64,000 nt of DNA from Beverwykella pulmonaria (GCA_001599595.1 BCHH01000021.1:62001-126000); one strand, 5' to 3'. Numbered from the stretch's first letter, positions 1-12,093 are shown. Translations and numbers: made by a program. The notes: a model not told the origin generated them from the sequence alone.

Positions 1-175
1 ATGGATGTGACGAATCATCTCCCATTTGTCTTTGGAGTTAGGGGTCCAATTGGACCTCGGTAGCCACAAGGGCATGACATCGTCTTCCCCAGATCGCGAC
101 CAGCCTCCTGCAACACCACAACCACACCCCTCGCGATAAAGCAACCCACACTCCCCAATCATTGGGGCGACCGCG

Positions 176-1472
176 ATGTATAAGCAGGCGACTCAGCGAA
201 CAAGCGATGTTCTCTCGTTGCCTCCAAAATGGCTCGGGATGTACTCCGACTTCATCACAAAGAACTCCAGCGCTGTGTCGCAGATCGAGTCGGCGCTGCG
301 CTCGTTGACATACATCATTCCTGGTGCGCATCATCTCTGATCGCATTCTGGTTGTACACGAGTGCTGACAGTGCATAGGCCGTTTCCGGGAGTCTGAAAT
401 CGCGTCCGAGTCTCGTAGGTTACGCCGGCCTCTCTATCATCCATGCCAGCTGACCATCACCCAGTGCATAGCGGCGTTCAGATACTCTCCCTCTACCATG
501 ATTCTCTCCTAGCAAAGGCAGTGGCGCGAATGCCGGGCACACCACGCCATCACCCCACACCTCACAATCGTTACACCAAGTTCTGGACCCAGAGATCGCC
601 CATGTACAAGCGCATAGCAATCGTTCTCCAAATGATACAGTATACCGAGCTTTTGTGGGAAATGGCGGCGAAGAGAAAGGGCGAGAAGGTGCGATGGCGC
701 GTCGTGGTGTTAATAGAGATAGTAAAGGCTGTCTGTCGACTGCTCATGCTGCGGTTAACGAATTCGCGACCGCTAGTATCCCCTCCTCTTCCGCAGAGAG
801 AGGTGGACCCAAGATCCCTAGAGGACTCATCGGCATCCGCCGACGGAATGGACACGCCACCGAGTGAACGCGCCGTGGAAGCGGAGAACTGGACTATGCC
901 CAGGACCGGGCTGTCCATGCCAAGCCTGCCTGATTCGTCTGATATCTCTAGCTACCTTCTCTCTAAGGTGCTTACTGCGGACGACATCAAACCTGCCAAG
1001 GCCTTGCTTCACCGTGTCAGCGGAAAGGGAGAACTGGCAGAGGTGCTCTATATTTTGAGGCCTGTAATTTATGCCGCGGCAATGCAGCGCTTCAGTGGCG
1101 ATAGAAAGAGTTGGACCCCGTGGCTGATAGGATTGAGCATCGAATACGGAGCCAGACAATTAGCCAAGAAGGATTTCCAAGAACAGCTCGCGGGCGGGCT
1201 GAGGGGCCTGACGGGATTGGAGAAGGAGGAATTGAGGAAGCGTGGATGGGGAATGGGCTGGTGGATGATGCGCGGTGCCTTTTATGAAAACATCACCAAG
1301 TGAGTCTGCTAACGATGGCATATTTGTGACTGGACTAACAAAGTGCAGGGCGTGGATTCATGCCGTCACACGGAAGCTTAAGAACAAACCTGTTCTAGAT
1401 ATCGTAGGTGGTGTTATCGAAGACTATGAGTTCTTATGGGATCAGTACTACTTCCCTACAGCTACTCTCTAA
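176..1472 (+). CDS. PEX16: Peroxisomal membrane protein Pex16
   Basis: Peroxin-16 acts in early peroxisome biogenesis, recruiting peroxisomal membrane proteins at the ER or peroxisome membrane. My model has four exons: 176-323, 379-418, 472-1299 and 1349-1472, giving 379 residues, about the usual length for filamentous fungi. The family block FRESEIASES near residues 52-61 is followed by a leucine-rich segment (QILSLYHDSLLAKAV). The C-terminus ends YYFPTATL, as in Pex16 proteins. The central part (about residues 150-230) is a Ser/Pro-rich insert, a normal variable region. The start was chosen because the ATG at 176 opens the conserved N-terminal helix (MYKQATQRTS). The second intron is best read with its donor at 419, which restores frame; the more obvious GTAGGT at 415 does not. 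Recognition is by family resemblance of the protein blocks, not by a database search. Confidence 0.92.
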
Positions 1473-1964
1473 CCATTTCTTTTGTCCATATGAGCATCGG
1501 GGATAACGGCTATCTGGATAAGGGCTTGGTACGGCTACTGTAAGAATAAACATGGGGTATTGGATTAGCATGAAGCTTTGGTTGGGACCAATAGGGAACG
1601 TTTTGGCGGCTTCTTGTTCGAGGGCTGCTGGCATTGCCTTTTCTTTAACAGCATAATTTGGCCCTTCATATTCCACTTCGTATGGCAATGCATCTGTTAG
1701 CTATCTTTAACTTAAATCACTTGGAACTTCAATCAATAACGTTATACAATACCACAGTTACCTGCGTCACCAAGTCTTGCCAATTTTCGAGGTGACGATT
1801 TTGCTTGGCATCTACACGGGCCGAGCTTCAGCGAGCTTCCACGAACTTCACAGAGCCTCATCAACATCAACATCGCCTGGCCCGCCACCAACCCCAAACA
1901 ACCACATCCCACCCCACATAATCACTCTTCTCACCTTCTTATCCCCTGTTAGCGCACCACAAGC
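1473..1964. other. PEX16-RPN8 intergenic region
   Basis: This holds the PEX16 3' end and the RPN8 promoter and leader, which is pyrimidine-rich from about 1880. I see no proteasome-type PACE element (GGTGGCAAA) and no further gene. Confidence 0.6.
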
Positions 1965-3213
1965 ATGCCAGCAACAACAGCTGAGACGCTGTCACTTGTG
2001 ACCCGCAATGTCTCCGTCGCACCTCTCGTCCTCCTCTCCGCAGCAGATCACTACGGCCGCCAAGTAAAGGGAACACGGAAACGGGTTGTCGGTGTGCTTC
2101 TGGGACAGAATGATGGCAAGAATGTGCGGGTATCAAACAGCTTCGCTGGTGTGTCCCGTCATCTGCCACTCCGCCGCCTAAATATTGCATGGGCAGCGGG
2201 GAAAGTAAACAGCTAGCTAATATGATGCACAGTGCCGTTTGAGGAAGATGAGAAGGACCCATCGGTCTGGTTTCTAGATCATAATTATGTGGAGTCGATG
2301 AACGACATGTTCAAGAAGGTCAACGCGCGCGAAAAGCTCATTGGGTGGTATCACACAGGCCCCAAACTGCGGGCGTCGGATCTGGAGATCAACGAGCTGT
2401 TCAAGAGGTACACGCCGAACCCGCTGCTGGTCATCATCGATGTGCAGCCGAAGGAAGTTGGGGTGCCCACGGACGCTTACTTTGCGGTTGAGGAAATCAA
2501 GGATGTAAGTATACCCTGTTTACGCTACAAGTCACCTCGGTGTTGCGCGATCATCTATTTCTCGAAATCAAAGCTGACAGATTACTCAGGACGGCACAAC
2601 AACCTCCAAAACTTTTGTCCACACACCGTCAATAATCGAAGCAGAGGAAGCAGAGGAAATCGGCGTCGAGCACCTCCTCCGCGACATCCGCGATGTTGCC
2701 GTTGGCACCCTTTCTACACGCATAACCTCGCAATTGCAGTCGCTGCAAGGTCTGCATCTCCGCCTTCGCGACATTGGCCAGTACCTGCAGAAAGTGCTCG
2801 ACGGCGACCTCCCGGTGAACCACGCCATCCTAGGCAACCTTCAAGACGTGTTCAATCTCCTCCCGAACTTGTCGACGCCGAAACCAACACCCGTGGGCGG
2901 TGCGACGAATGGCGTGGGGCCTGCTGCGGGGGCTGCAGGCACACCAGACAACTCGGAGTTGGCACGGGCGATGAGCATCAAGACGAATGACCAGTTAATG
3001 GCAATTTACCTATCGAGTTTGATTCGCGCAATCACGGCGTTCCACGACCTAATCGAGAACAAAATTCAGAACAGGCAGCAGGCGGAAGAGAAGGATGGGA
3101 AGAAGGAGGACAGCAAGGACGGAGAGAAGGACAAGAAGGCAAATGGTGTGAACGGGGAGACGAAGGACGGGGGAAAAGAGAAGGGGAAGGAGAGTGACAA
3201 GAAGAAAGGATGA
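1965..3213 (+). CDS. RPN8: 26S proteasome regulatory subunit Rpn8 (MPN domain)
   Basis: Rpn8 is a lid subunit of the 19S regulatory particle and pairs with the deubiquitinase Rpn11. Three exons (1965-2148, 2233-2504, 2590-3213) encode 359 residues. The MPN domain spans roughly residues 15-150 and contains the block [17 protein letters not shown]. The JAMM zinc ligands (HxH...SxxD) are absent, as known for Rpn8, so the subunit is structural and not catalytic. The C-terminal helical part ([22 protein letters not shown]) fits the lid helical bundle. The last ~45 residues are a highly charged Lys/Glu/Gly-rich tail, longer and more repetitive than in yeast. The second intron joins exactly in the conserved [11 protein letters not shown] block. 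The gene lies co-directionally downstream of PEX16 and converges on the SWIM-domain gene. Confidence 0.97.
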
Positions 3214-3743
3214 GGGATCTGAGTGGCTAAGAGACTAGCCTGGAAGGAGAGACAATGCATGGAAATGTATTATACCACCATTTGGTCCTTGAAGTGGAGA
3301 GGGTAAGCAGTATTATCTGCACTAGTTGCGTGTCATAATGGCATGATAGAATTGACATGACCAAGAATAATGATCTGTTACGAATTGTTGAGTGACGCTT
3401 TCTTTCTAAATAAAAAATCGGTTCATATCGGCTTGCTACGGTGTGCTAAAAGGTACGATTCTTCACACCCAGTATACTTCCAACGAAGACTCAAAAGCTA
3501 GGGGCATCCAGAGATTAATTATGCGTTAATGTAGTGAGAGTGATAGTCTCACTGCAATAAATCCGTACTGCCTTTCAATGTCGTGGGCATAGTCATTACC
3601 AAAAGCGTTTCTTTTGGCTGTCATTCCCAGTCGGGTATCATTAACTTCGCTCGAAGTCACATACATATATACACCCATGGACTTATCTCCAGGCCGTAAA
3701 TAGTCAACTTCATCCTCATCCCCATCCCTAGCCTTCGTATATT
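3214..3743. other. Convergent 3' region
   Basis: This is the 3' untranslated region shared between RPN8 (+) and the SWIM-domain gene (-). It is AT-richer than the flanks and has no coding signal. Confidence 0.6.
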
Positions 3744-4751
3744 TCAGTCCCCCCACCCGGCAGCCCACCCAGCTGCCTCGTCAACGCTGATCTCTTTCTC
3801 CTCCATAAAGCCTTTGAACATTTCACACTTCTCCACTAGCACACAAGCCAGTAGATGCTTACACACAGGTGGTGTTTCAACTCCCAGACTTATGCCTCCG
3901 AATCTCCATCCTGCATCATCTTCCTTTCCAACCGCCAACCTAGTGTTCGCTTCTCCTCTACGCTCTTCCTGTGGGTCGTTTAGAGAATTAGTAGCATCGA
4001 AGAACGTGGACGGAAACGCGGCGAAGGCAAATGCAGGGCACGAACAGTTCCATGCTGAGAGGCGGACTTCGTAGCTTGTGGCCGAGTCGTAGGATGTACT
4101 GAAGCGCGAGGAGCGTTGTTGGGCGGAGTGAACGTTGTATACTATGTCCTCCCACCCCTCCTTCGTTACATCATGCTGTACGCCAGTGTGCTCTTCCTGC
4201 GGTAAAGTATACAGCTCCTCTTCAGAATTGAGGGACACATCTGGCAATTCCTCCGTCTCCACAGTATACGGCACAGGATTTAGCATCTCTACATCGGGAG
4301 ACTCTACGTTTCCGGCGACATGGGCAAAAGTGGAACCTAGTGCTGACGCATCACCGTGCCGCTCGACGTCAATATTTTCCTCTATTATCCGTGCCGCCAC
4401 CTTGTTATTTTCCCCCATCTGTTCTAGACCACGTAATTCTCTTCTGGGTCTGGGGCCTGCAGCACTGCCCGCTCGTGGTACAGCTGCCCCCGCTTCACTG
4501 ACTCCGTTTTCGCGGATGCGAAAACGTGTTACAAGGCGTCGGTCGAGGAGATCAAGCGCAGGAAGAAACTCGTTCGGAAATAGGACGTGTAATGTGAGGA
4601 ACTGTTTTTTGGTTGCCTCCGATGCCGAATTGAGAGGATTAGATGGACCGGTGTCGGTGGTGACATCTATGGATGGCTGTGGAAGTGTGGGCAGTGATTG
4701 TAAAAGTCTCGTTATGAATTCGCGAGATGTAGGAAGGGCTGAAGGCGACAT
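3744..4751 (-). CDS. SWS1: SWIM zinc-finger protein of the Sws1/Shu2/ZSWIM7 family
   Basis: Sws1/ZSWIM7 proteins are Shu-complex subunits that, with Rad51 paralogs, promote Rad51 filament assembly in homologous recombination. The single exon encodes 335 residues. A family N-terminal block is visible near residues 53-78 (LHVLFPNEFLPALDLLDRR). The SWIM finger CxC...CxH is formed by C236, C238, C297 and H299 (blocks NCSCPAFAF and CKHLLACVL). Two features differ from the roughly 140-residue human ZSWIM7. A ~140-residue acidic, low-complexity insert separates the LLDRR block from the finger, and the finger itself holds a long (~58-residue) loop between the CxC and CxH halves. Such expansions are common in filamentous fungi. 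Assignment rests on the two conserved blocks. A generic SWIM protein is the alternative, but the ALDLLDRR block argues for Sws1. Confidence 0.85.
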   Translation of the reverse strand: MSPSALPTSREFITRLLQSLPTLPQPSIDVTTDTGPSNPLNSASEATKKQFLTLHVLFPNEFLPALDLLDRRLVTRFRIRENGVSEAGAAVPRAGSAAGPRPRRELRGLEQMGENNKVAARIIEENIDVERHGDASALGSTFAHVAGNVESPDVEMLNPVPYTVETEELPDVSLNSEEELYTLPQEEHTGVQHDVTKEGWEDIVYNVHSAQQRSSRFSTSYDSATSYEVRLSAWNCSCPAFAFAAFPSTFFDATNSLNDPQEERRGEANTRLAVGKEDDAGWRFGGISLGVETPPVCKHLLACVLVEKCEMFKGFMEEKEISVDEAAGWAAGWGD

Positions 4752-7700
4752 CGTTGTTGCGGAGGTCGTGACATGCTGAGTTAAGGCTAGCGGTTGATGG
4801 AGGTGCGAAGTCTGCAGGCGGATGGAGATGGGGATGGACAGGTTGGAATAAAGTGTTTTGCGGGGACGACGCGAGATCTGAAGCTAGAAAGCACTAACGA
4901 TTTACGCAGTCACGTGCAGCTAGGTCCGGACGATCCGGCAAGGACGATCCGACGACGACCACATTGACACTTGAGCCTACCTCGCATCCCATACAGGGGA
5001 CAAAAAGCATCCTCCTCCACTCCAAAATCACTCTGGTTATATACATTGTTGTATTGAAAAGCTACACAAATCTTTCTACCCCGTTATTAGAATAGGCTCG
5101 ACACTTGGTAAAAAGAGTTTGTGCCAGAGAGCGCTCACGAAATGATGCAGGACCGCGACGCGAAGAGCGTGAGAAATGAAGTCTCAAGTCGACGCGCAGC
5201 CGTGCTGTCAAATCTAGTCGGCTTTGCGCTTTTCCTGTGCAATGCGTGTTCCAGTCGGATTCCAGGTCTCCGCGCATTGCAACCATTTGGAAAGGCAGGC
5301 AATTGGAGAAGAAAATCTAAAAGGTACTTCAAACCTTACTTTGCGCTATTTAATTCACTGGAAGGCTCACGCCGGCGGTGGCTTCTACTAACAAATGATT
5401 ACGCGATGCACACGTTGCCTTGGAATTGCGTTCATTTACTCCGCGTGCTCCCTTTACCGATACGATGTTGGTGGTCGTAATCTGCCTTGTCTAGATTCTC
5501 ATCTCACCGACGAGCTTACACCTTGTCTATTTCGGGAAGGGCGAGCAGACGGCAGGATATGAGCAGCCTGTGGCATATATACTTGCAGGGCGTGCTTGCT
5601 CACGAAGCCGAAGACGACGTCATTGGCGAAGTTCAAAGATGAAAGGACCATCTCATATTGCTTCTGCCAGCATCTCGAAACAAGGTCTTGCAGCAGACGA
5701 TGTCGGCAAGTTGGAAGCGTGGCAGCTGCAGGGACTGGTCTTCCAGGACAGCCCGCCAGCGCGTTACCCTGCAAGCGAAGGCAGGGCAGCAAACGCCGAG
5801 GGGCCACCATCCGGCATTGGCCTATCGGGCAATCAATCAGGTGCGGCCCGGGAAATGCAGATCACGACGTGCAGAGGTGTCGCGCATGCCCCGGGTCCGA
5901 CCGTCCAAACAAACGGTCGAGGGTGGCCGTGATCCCATGATGAACGCGGCATTATATTGGCTTCAATGCTCATGGATTGCATTGCAAGTCCTGTTGGACA
6001 TCCAGGCCTAGATTGATTTGCGAGGAATTGGCGGACTCCGCTGATAGCAGGCCGCGGGCATCGACGATCATAGTCCGAGCAAGGGCGTGGGCTGCCCCTC
6101 GATATCGTTTACCGTCGCGCATACAAAAGAGCGCAGAACGGGAGAATTGGTGAGGGGTACGTTGAGGGCGCAAATTGGCAGCACGGGAGAGATATGCAGT
6201 GTGCGGTCTGCAGCGGCTTTGCGCAACAGGCGGTATTGCTCAAAAATAGCATTGCGATCAACCCCACACTTGCACAACGTTTCAATCTCAGAGTCGCAAT
6301 CGATAAGGAATTTGACATGCACACACCTCAGCAGTAAGCATGACCCGCCCACAACTCCAAGATGGTGTGACGGTCCATCTCGTGAGTCCCTCAGCTGCTC
6401 CTTCGGGACAGGGCATGAATCGCGAAATCGTCAGACCAGCCCTGTCGTGGGGGGTGGCTCGCCCGCGCTGTCCAGCTGAGACTGGCCACTTTCACATGCG
6501 AGACGACCGCTCACATGACCTGGAGAGATGCCTGTCAGATGGCCTCAATGGCATCGCGGGAAGACATTGCGATGAGCGGCGAGCACCTGATGAACGGCAC
6601 CCGCTGCTACTGCAAGACATGTTTTACTCGCCCTCCCACCCGGCGTCAATGGCAGCCGCGTGGCTGGTGGCGATGACCGCAAAGCAGCCTGTTCGAGACT
6701 GTATCACAGGGCCATGGACAAATGAGGAGCAGTTCGTGTTGCGAGATGGCGGCTATTTCGGTTTCAAAGCCCGTTGCTGGTCTGGAGGAGGTGGACGTCA
6801 GTACATCGGTGTGCAGGGGTTAGCAATGCCCACCACTCATCCACGGTGGGCAAGTCGAGGGAAGGCAGCAGCAGTTGGGCACGTTCTTCGGCTGGCAGGT
6901 GGGCCGGCCTGTCTTCCCCGATGAATCAATTGCTGCGGAATGTGAGGCGATGTGGAACCAGCGTTGCCTCGACGGCAGCCAGACGGCTCAATCTGGATCT
7001 GGCTGGAGTTGTGGAGTTGGGCGGGATGGGGCACGCATGGACGCGGCGGGAGTTGTCCTCGTCGTCCACCATCATCAGGCAAGGCAGTGACACGTGTTGG
7101 CCAGTTTCGGGGGGAGTCGCACGCCCAATGGCACGGCGACAGGTCTCGCAGGACGTGCTGCAGTGAATTGAGGGCTGCTGCACCGAATTGCCAGCAATTG
7201 AGCATGCTATGCGCGCCGTAGACGGGGCGGTCGTGGAGGGTGTTCTTGAAGTGAGGTGACGCATTGGGCATGATGGGTGACAGGCTAGCCTCATCTGCTT
7301 GTCCCAGCATCGCAACCGATCCCCATCAGCCATCCGCCATCAGCCCAACTGCCCAGCATTGACTCACACCTCTCACCACGGCCAGCGTGTGTGCGCGCAA
7401 AGCCTCGCCGCGCTGGTGCCGCCCTCATTGGCCGCGCCCGCCCCGGCGCTCCTTTTCGTCGCCCTTCCATTCACTTCTTGGCCACACCAATTCGTCAGCT
7501 CTCGGCCGTGGAGGCGCGCGCAGCAGGGCAGCAAGGCATGCGATATTGGGGATGCCTAGAGAGGATGGATGGTTGCGCCGCCCACCCTCCTGGTCGCCTT
7601 CTTTGTCCGGCGCCGTCGACCACATGGTTTCAGCAAGAGTCATCTACCTGTCCTTGTCCTTCTTTGCTGCAGCCTGGCTGAATTGCCCTTTGAAACACTG

Positions 7701-8113
7701 CCTCTCCCGCCCTCGTCCCCTTTCTTAAGCCCGCCCACTCCCATCGTCTGCGCGAGAGGTTTGGCCATACCACACTGCTCGCCCTCCCTATCTCCGACGT
7801 CTGACGCCAATTGCAGCCTGATCGGTGCCATTTACTAATTCACCTCCGTCCTTGGGATGGTGTAAGCACTTCGTCCGGCAATTGGTACGATTCCGCCGTG
7901 TTCCATGTCACGCTCTCCTGGGCACCCTCTGACGGTAGCAGACTTATAACCCGTGCGCTCGCCACATCCTGCTGCCACCCATTTTCTTCCACTGTTCGCC
8001 AGCGACACACACACGGCATTCACCCCCATTGCACCCAGGGAGACCCTAGAAATCCCACCAAACCCCGCGCCGCCCTTAACTCGATCGAACAAACACCCCG
8101 CGACACACGCGCC
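4752..8113. other. 3.4 kb region without a recognisable gene
   Basis: This lies between two divergent genes. Many overlapping open frames exist on both strands, but none shows a recognisable domain or a convincing exon structure. The start holds a duplicated GGACGATCCG (about 4928 and 4943) and one CACGTG (4911). The part nearest 8113 is CT-rich and is probably promoter plus leader of the SWIRM gene. No repeat or transposase remnant was seen. Confidence 0.5.
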
Positions 8114-9253
8114 ATGGCAAGTCTCGCATATAAGACTCCCCCGAGCAACCGCCTGACTGTTTCCTCGCTACTTTCGCCCCCCGAAATGAAGCGCTCAGAA
8201 TCATTTGGCTCCTCAATTGGCCCTTCAATTGCACGCTCACCCTTCTCGTCCTTCAACTCAGAGCCTCCAAAGCCCTCCATGGATGACCGCCTTGCGCCCT
8301 TCCAGGCAACAGCCTCGTCAACCCGCGATGCGTATGCCTCGCCACCAATTTCGCCGTACGACTCACAATCGCAAAAGGAGAACCTCGAGTGTACAGACAG
8401 CGGGATGCGGGACCCACAGCTCTTCGTCCCGAGCGACGCAGCCAGCTCAATTGCACTCGACGAACCACTCTTTCCGCAGGAGCCTGTGGACGCTGTCGCA
8501 CAAAACCTCATTACTCAGCACATGAAGTCACCCGACTTTGCAAACCTCCAGAGCAAGCCGGCACGCGAGGACTACGAACTTGCCGTCTCCTTTGTCTCCA
8601 CCGTGTACCAGTCGTACAACAAGAACCCGCGAGCGTGGTATCTGCAGGAGCGGGCATTCGATCAGCGTTATGGTCGACCGAGCGGCGTCCAGAAAAGACC
8701 CGTCCTAAAGAAACTAGCCCCTGCTCCATCGTCAGGACCTCGCAGACAGAAAGTCGCTCTGCCCCGACTGCCCCGTGCTCCTCGTGCCCCCAAGCGCACG
8801 CCTGTGGCTCGCGTGCACGACTCCTTCGATGTGTTTCCATTGTCGGCGTCGCCCAAACCAGCGAGGCCAGCCACGAACCGCGACGACACTGATTACAACT
8901 CACTCCCCGACTTCTCGCCTCCCCTTGACACACTGCCTAAGGGCAACGGCAAAGTCCTCAAGGCCGACTGGAAGGGCCAGGTACTCGATCTCTCCAACGA
9001 TCCAGATCGCCACCTCCTTCACGAGGCTGAGCTCAACCTCGCCTCCACGCTCAGGCTCACATGCGCGACCTACCTCTGCAGCAAGCGACGAATCTTCCAG
9101 GCACGCATCGACACGCTAAGAATCGGCAAGGAGTTCCGCAAGACCGATGCTCAGCAGGCCTGCAAAATCGACGTCAATAAGGCCAGCAAACTGTGGCAGG
9201 CGTACGAGAAAGTAGGCTGGTTCTCGAGCCACTATTTCCGCCAATACCTCTAA
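8114..9253 (+). CDS. SWIRM-domain chromatin protein (Fun19 type)
   Basis: This single-exon gene encodes 379 residues. The C-terminal ~98 residues (about 281-378) form a SWIRM domain: it begins VLKADWKGQVLDLSND, continues with the helical core (LASTLRLTCATYLCSKRRIF) and ends KLWQAYEKVGWFSSHYF. SWIRM modules are small helical domains of chromatin proteins. A C-terminal SWIRM behind a disordered Ser/Pro-rich N-terminus is the architecture of yeast Fun19 and the fission-yeast Clr6-associated Laf proteins. The first ~200 residues here are indeed Ser/Pro-rich, with a basic patch near 195-235. The ATG at 8114 (context gccATGG) was chosen because the frame upstream of it does not look like protein. 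Its role in transcription is inferred from the family. Confidence 0.9.
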   Translation: MASLAYKTPPSNRLTVSSLLSPPEMKRSESFGSSIGPSIARSPFSSFNSEPPKPSMDDRLAPFQATASSTRDAYASPPISPYDSQSQKENLECTDSGMRDPQLFVPSDAASSIALDEPLFPQEPVDAVAQNLITQHMKSPDFANLQSKPAREDYELAVSFVSTVYQSYNKNPRAWYLQERAFDQRYGRPSGVQKRPVLKKLAPAPSSGPRRQKVALPRLPRAPRAPKRTPVARVHDSFDVFPLSASPKPARPATNRDDTDYNSLPDFSPPLDTLPKGNGKVLKADWKGQVLDLSNDPDRHLLHEAELNLASTLRLTCATYLCSKRRIFQARIDTLRIGKEFRKTDAQQACKIDVNKASKLWQAYEKVGWFSSHYFRQYL

Positions 9254-10041
9254 GTTCTACACCATGACGACCATTCTTTTCAGTCTCTTTGAAATCCTTC
9301 CCACATATACTGGTCTCGGAACATTCCTTGAGACATCACGTTGCATTATCACATTCCCATTGGCGGTGTTGTTGCCTCTTTCTTTCGGATCAGACTGATA
9401 CCATGGCATGGGGAGCCTCCCCACTCTGACGAACGATTCATGAATGGCGTTTTCTTTTTGGGTATGGGCATATGGATGGCATGGACGGGTGGATGTTTGG
9501 GAATTTGTTTACCGACATAACGGCGTTTCTCCATATTTCTTTTGTCGTTTCTTCTGTCTACCCATATCTGCTGATACCCCCAATCCCCATGAATTGATGT
9601 TTTTATGTAGTTTGCGTGCGCATCGTTACAGACCATGTTGCTGCGCACTATAGGTCTTGGTCACATGGACCATCATTAGGTAGTCATAGAAATGAGCAAT
9701 TCAATTGTTCCGAACCCTGAGCAAAAATGTGTCTTCATTTATGTCAATAATGCACTTGACCCTACCGGAGTACGCCAGCAGACGTTCTTCTTCAACTAAC
9801 CCTTGCTAAGTGATGGGTACAATTGCCCATGCTCACGAATGGACGATGTCCCGGCGAGATGCGAGAAAGGGTGATGGACAGTCAGCTCTAAAAATGGACG
9901 TGTGGCTTGGTCCCCGGTCACGCCCCAAACCCCAAACGCTAGAACCGCAACCTCCGCCGCCGCGAACCTCATCCATCACCAACTGCACTTTTTCAACTCC
10001 CTACCACGCTCCGAGCTGCGGAACAGCGCGGATTATTCGAC
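9254..10041. other. SWIRM gene to CDC50 intergenic region
   Basis: This holds the 3' end of the SWIRM gene and the promoter of the CDC50-type gene. No coding or RNA gene was seen. Confidence 0.55.
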
Positions 10042-11565
10042 ATGACGCAAACACAGCAGATGGAGCAGGCCGACTCGATATCCTCGCAGGACCCGCACCA
10101 GCAGGTCGCAAGCAAGAAGGCAAAGAGCAGGAGGCCCGCAAGTGAGCGACACGGCGTGAATCCCGGTGCGCGACAGGACAGACGATGCTTACAGATGCGC
10201 AGATACCGCGTTCCGGCAACAGCGATTAAAAGCATGGCAGTATGTAGATGGCCTCCCATTCTAGCGTCGCATGTCCCGATCAACCTCAACTTGCCCAGAA
10301 CTAACGCCGCGGCGACAGACCCATCCTTACCCCGAAGACCGTCCTCCCTCTCTTTTTCATCGTTGGCATCATCTTCGCGCCTATTGGTGGGCTTCTGCTG
10401 TACGCGAGCTCGCAGGTCCAGGAACTCTCCATCGATTACACGCAATGTACCTCAATAGCGCCCCAGACTGACGCCGATCTCGATTCATCCAAGACCGAAA
10501 CACTCACGGAAATCCCCTCGGGCCAAGTGTCCAGTTCCTTCAAGTCAGCAACAACGAACAAGCCGAAGTGGGGTCGAGCCACACAAGAATATACATGGCC
10601 CTCGGGGCGAAACGAGACGGCGAATGTCTGCGTTTTGAGGTTCAACATTCCAAACGATATCAAACCCCCAATTCTCTTCTATTACAGATTGAGCAACTTC
10701 TACCAAAACCACCGCCGATACGTCAAGTCTCTGGATACCGCCCAATTGAAAGGAGATGCCAGGGACGCCGGAGCAATACGTTCAGGTGACTGCGACCCGC
10801 TGGATGTTGCTCCGGCTCCGGATGGCCGGCCCTATTATCCGTGCGGTCTGATCGCGAATTCCATGTTCAACGATACCTTTGTGAATTTCACAGCGTTAAA
10901 TCCCCCTGATGGAGGCGCGCCAACCTACAACTTCACCAAGCGAGGAATTGCTTGGAGCACCGAAAAGGATTTATATGGTGTATCCAAGTACAAGCCACAT
11001 GAAGTTGTCCCCCCTCCCAACTGGAAGGGCCAGTACCCCGAAAATGGCTACGACAACGTTACACTCCCAGATCTGCATACGGACGAGGCTTTCCAGGTGT
11101 GGATGAGAACAGCAGGTCTCCCCACGTTTAGCAAATTAGCTATGAAAAACAATGACCAGGTCTTGAAACAAGGAGATTACCGGCTGAAAATCTACGACAG
11201 TGAGCATCATCATGAGAAGCCCCATACCACTCCGTAGCTAACCCTGATTTAGGGTTCGATGTAAAACAGTACGGTGGCACCAAGTCCATCCTGATTTCCA
11301 CCCGAACCGTCATGGGTGGCAAAAATCCGTTCCTCGGCATTGCGTATGTTGTTGTGGGCGGTCTCTGCATTCTGCTCGGTGCTGTCTTTACCGCTACTCA
11401 TCTCATCAAGCCTAGGTAAGCTGTGCTAGGTATAGACAATGCGTACTGAGGTACTGATGATCTTCTAGGAAACTTGGTGACCATACTTACCTGTCGTGGA
11501 ATAACGATCAACCCAGCACGGCAACCACCACCGGGCGCAGTACTCGACCCGGCGATACAGCGTGA
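10042..11565 (+). CDS. CDC50: Cdc50/Lem3-family P4-ATPase flippase beta subunit
   Basis: These proteins are obligatory partners of P4-ATPases that flip phospholipids to the cytosolic leaflet of Golgi, endosome and plasma membranes. Five exons (10042-10141, 10203-10239, 10319-11199, 11253-11415, 11469-11565) encode 425 residues. The family N-terminal block [18 protein letters not shown] is assembled across the tiny 37-base second exon. TM1 is at about 55-76 ([17 protein letters not shown]) and TM2 at about 365-388 ([17 protein letters not shown]). The large lumenal loop carries conserved Cys residues and several N-glycosylation sequons (NET, NDT, NFT). [13 protein letters not shown] directly precedes TM2, as in the family. 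I cannot say which of the fungal paralogs (Cdc50, Lem3, Crf1) it matches best. Confidence 0.94.
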
Positions 11566-12093
11566 TTATGACGATCAACCTTTCCAATGGAGCTTGGAGT
11601 TTTGTTATTTCCTTTTGAGCTTGAATCAGATCGATATCCGGTGTTTTGGTGGTGTATTTGTATTAGAGGTCTCTGCAAAATCCAGAGTTTCAGGCGTTTT
11701 TCTAGCGTGAATATGATATACAGTTCTTTTCACCTTTTTTTCATCATCAGACGTGCGCTATTCTTGACTTAAACCCCCTAACAGATACGCTTCATATCAG
11801 TTTGTACACACGGGTGGTACTTGAGACAAGTCTCGACCTTGGACCTGCTTGCAGTAGCATAAACGGCCCAGTCGAATGTCTGGACAGTTGTCCAAATGTG
11901 CCCATTTGGACATTTTGAAACTTCTGAGTCCAGAACACCTTGGAAAGGAAGATATAAGGGTTGGAGGCTTCCTCTCCCGAGCAAGTTGCCTGCATTAATT
12001 CACTTCAAAACAGCCTATTCTCTCAACAGCAAGACTACCTCGACCTCTTGATCTGCTTGGAATACATTCTTTAAGAGCCCTTGTTATCGAAAT
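11566..12093. other. Intergenic region upstream of metalloprotease
   Basis: This holds the CDC50 3' end and the metalloprotease promoter. No feature beyond that is supported. Confidence 0.5.

Noticed and set aside
38..376. 112-codon minus-strand frame over PEX16 exon 1
   Set aside because: Antisense to conserved PEX16 coding sequence and without domain character.
7811..8113. In-frame upstream extension of the SWIRM protein
   Set aside because: The extension has no protein-like character, and the ATG at 8114 has better context.
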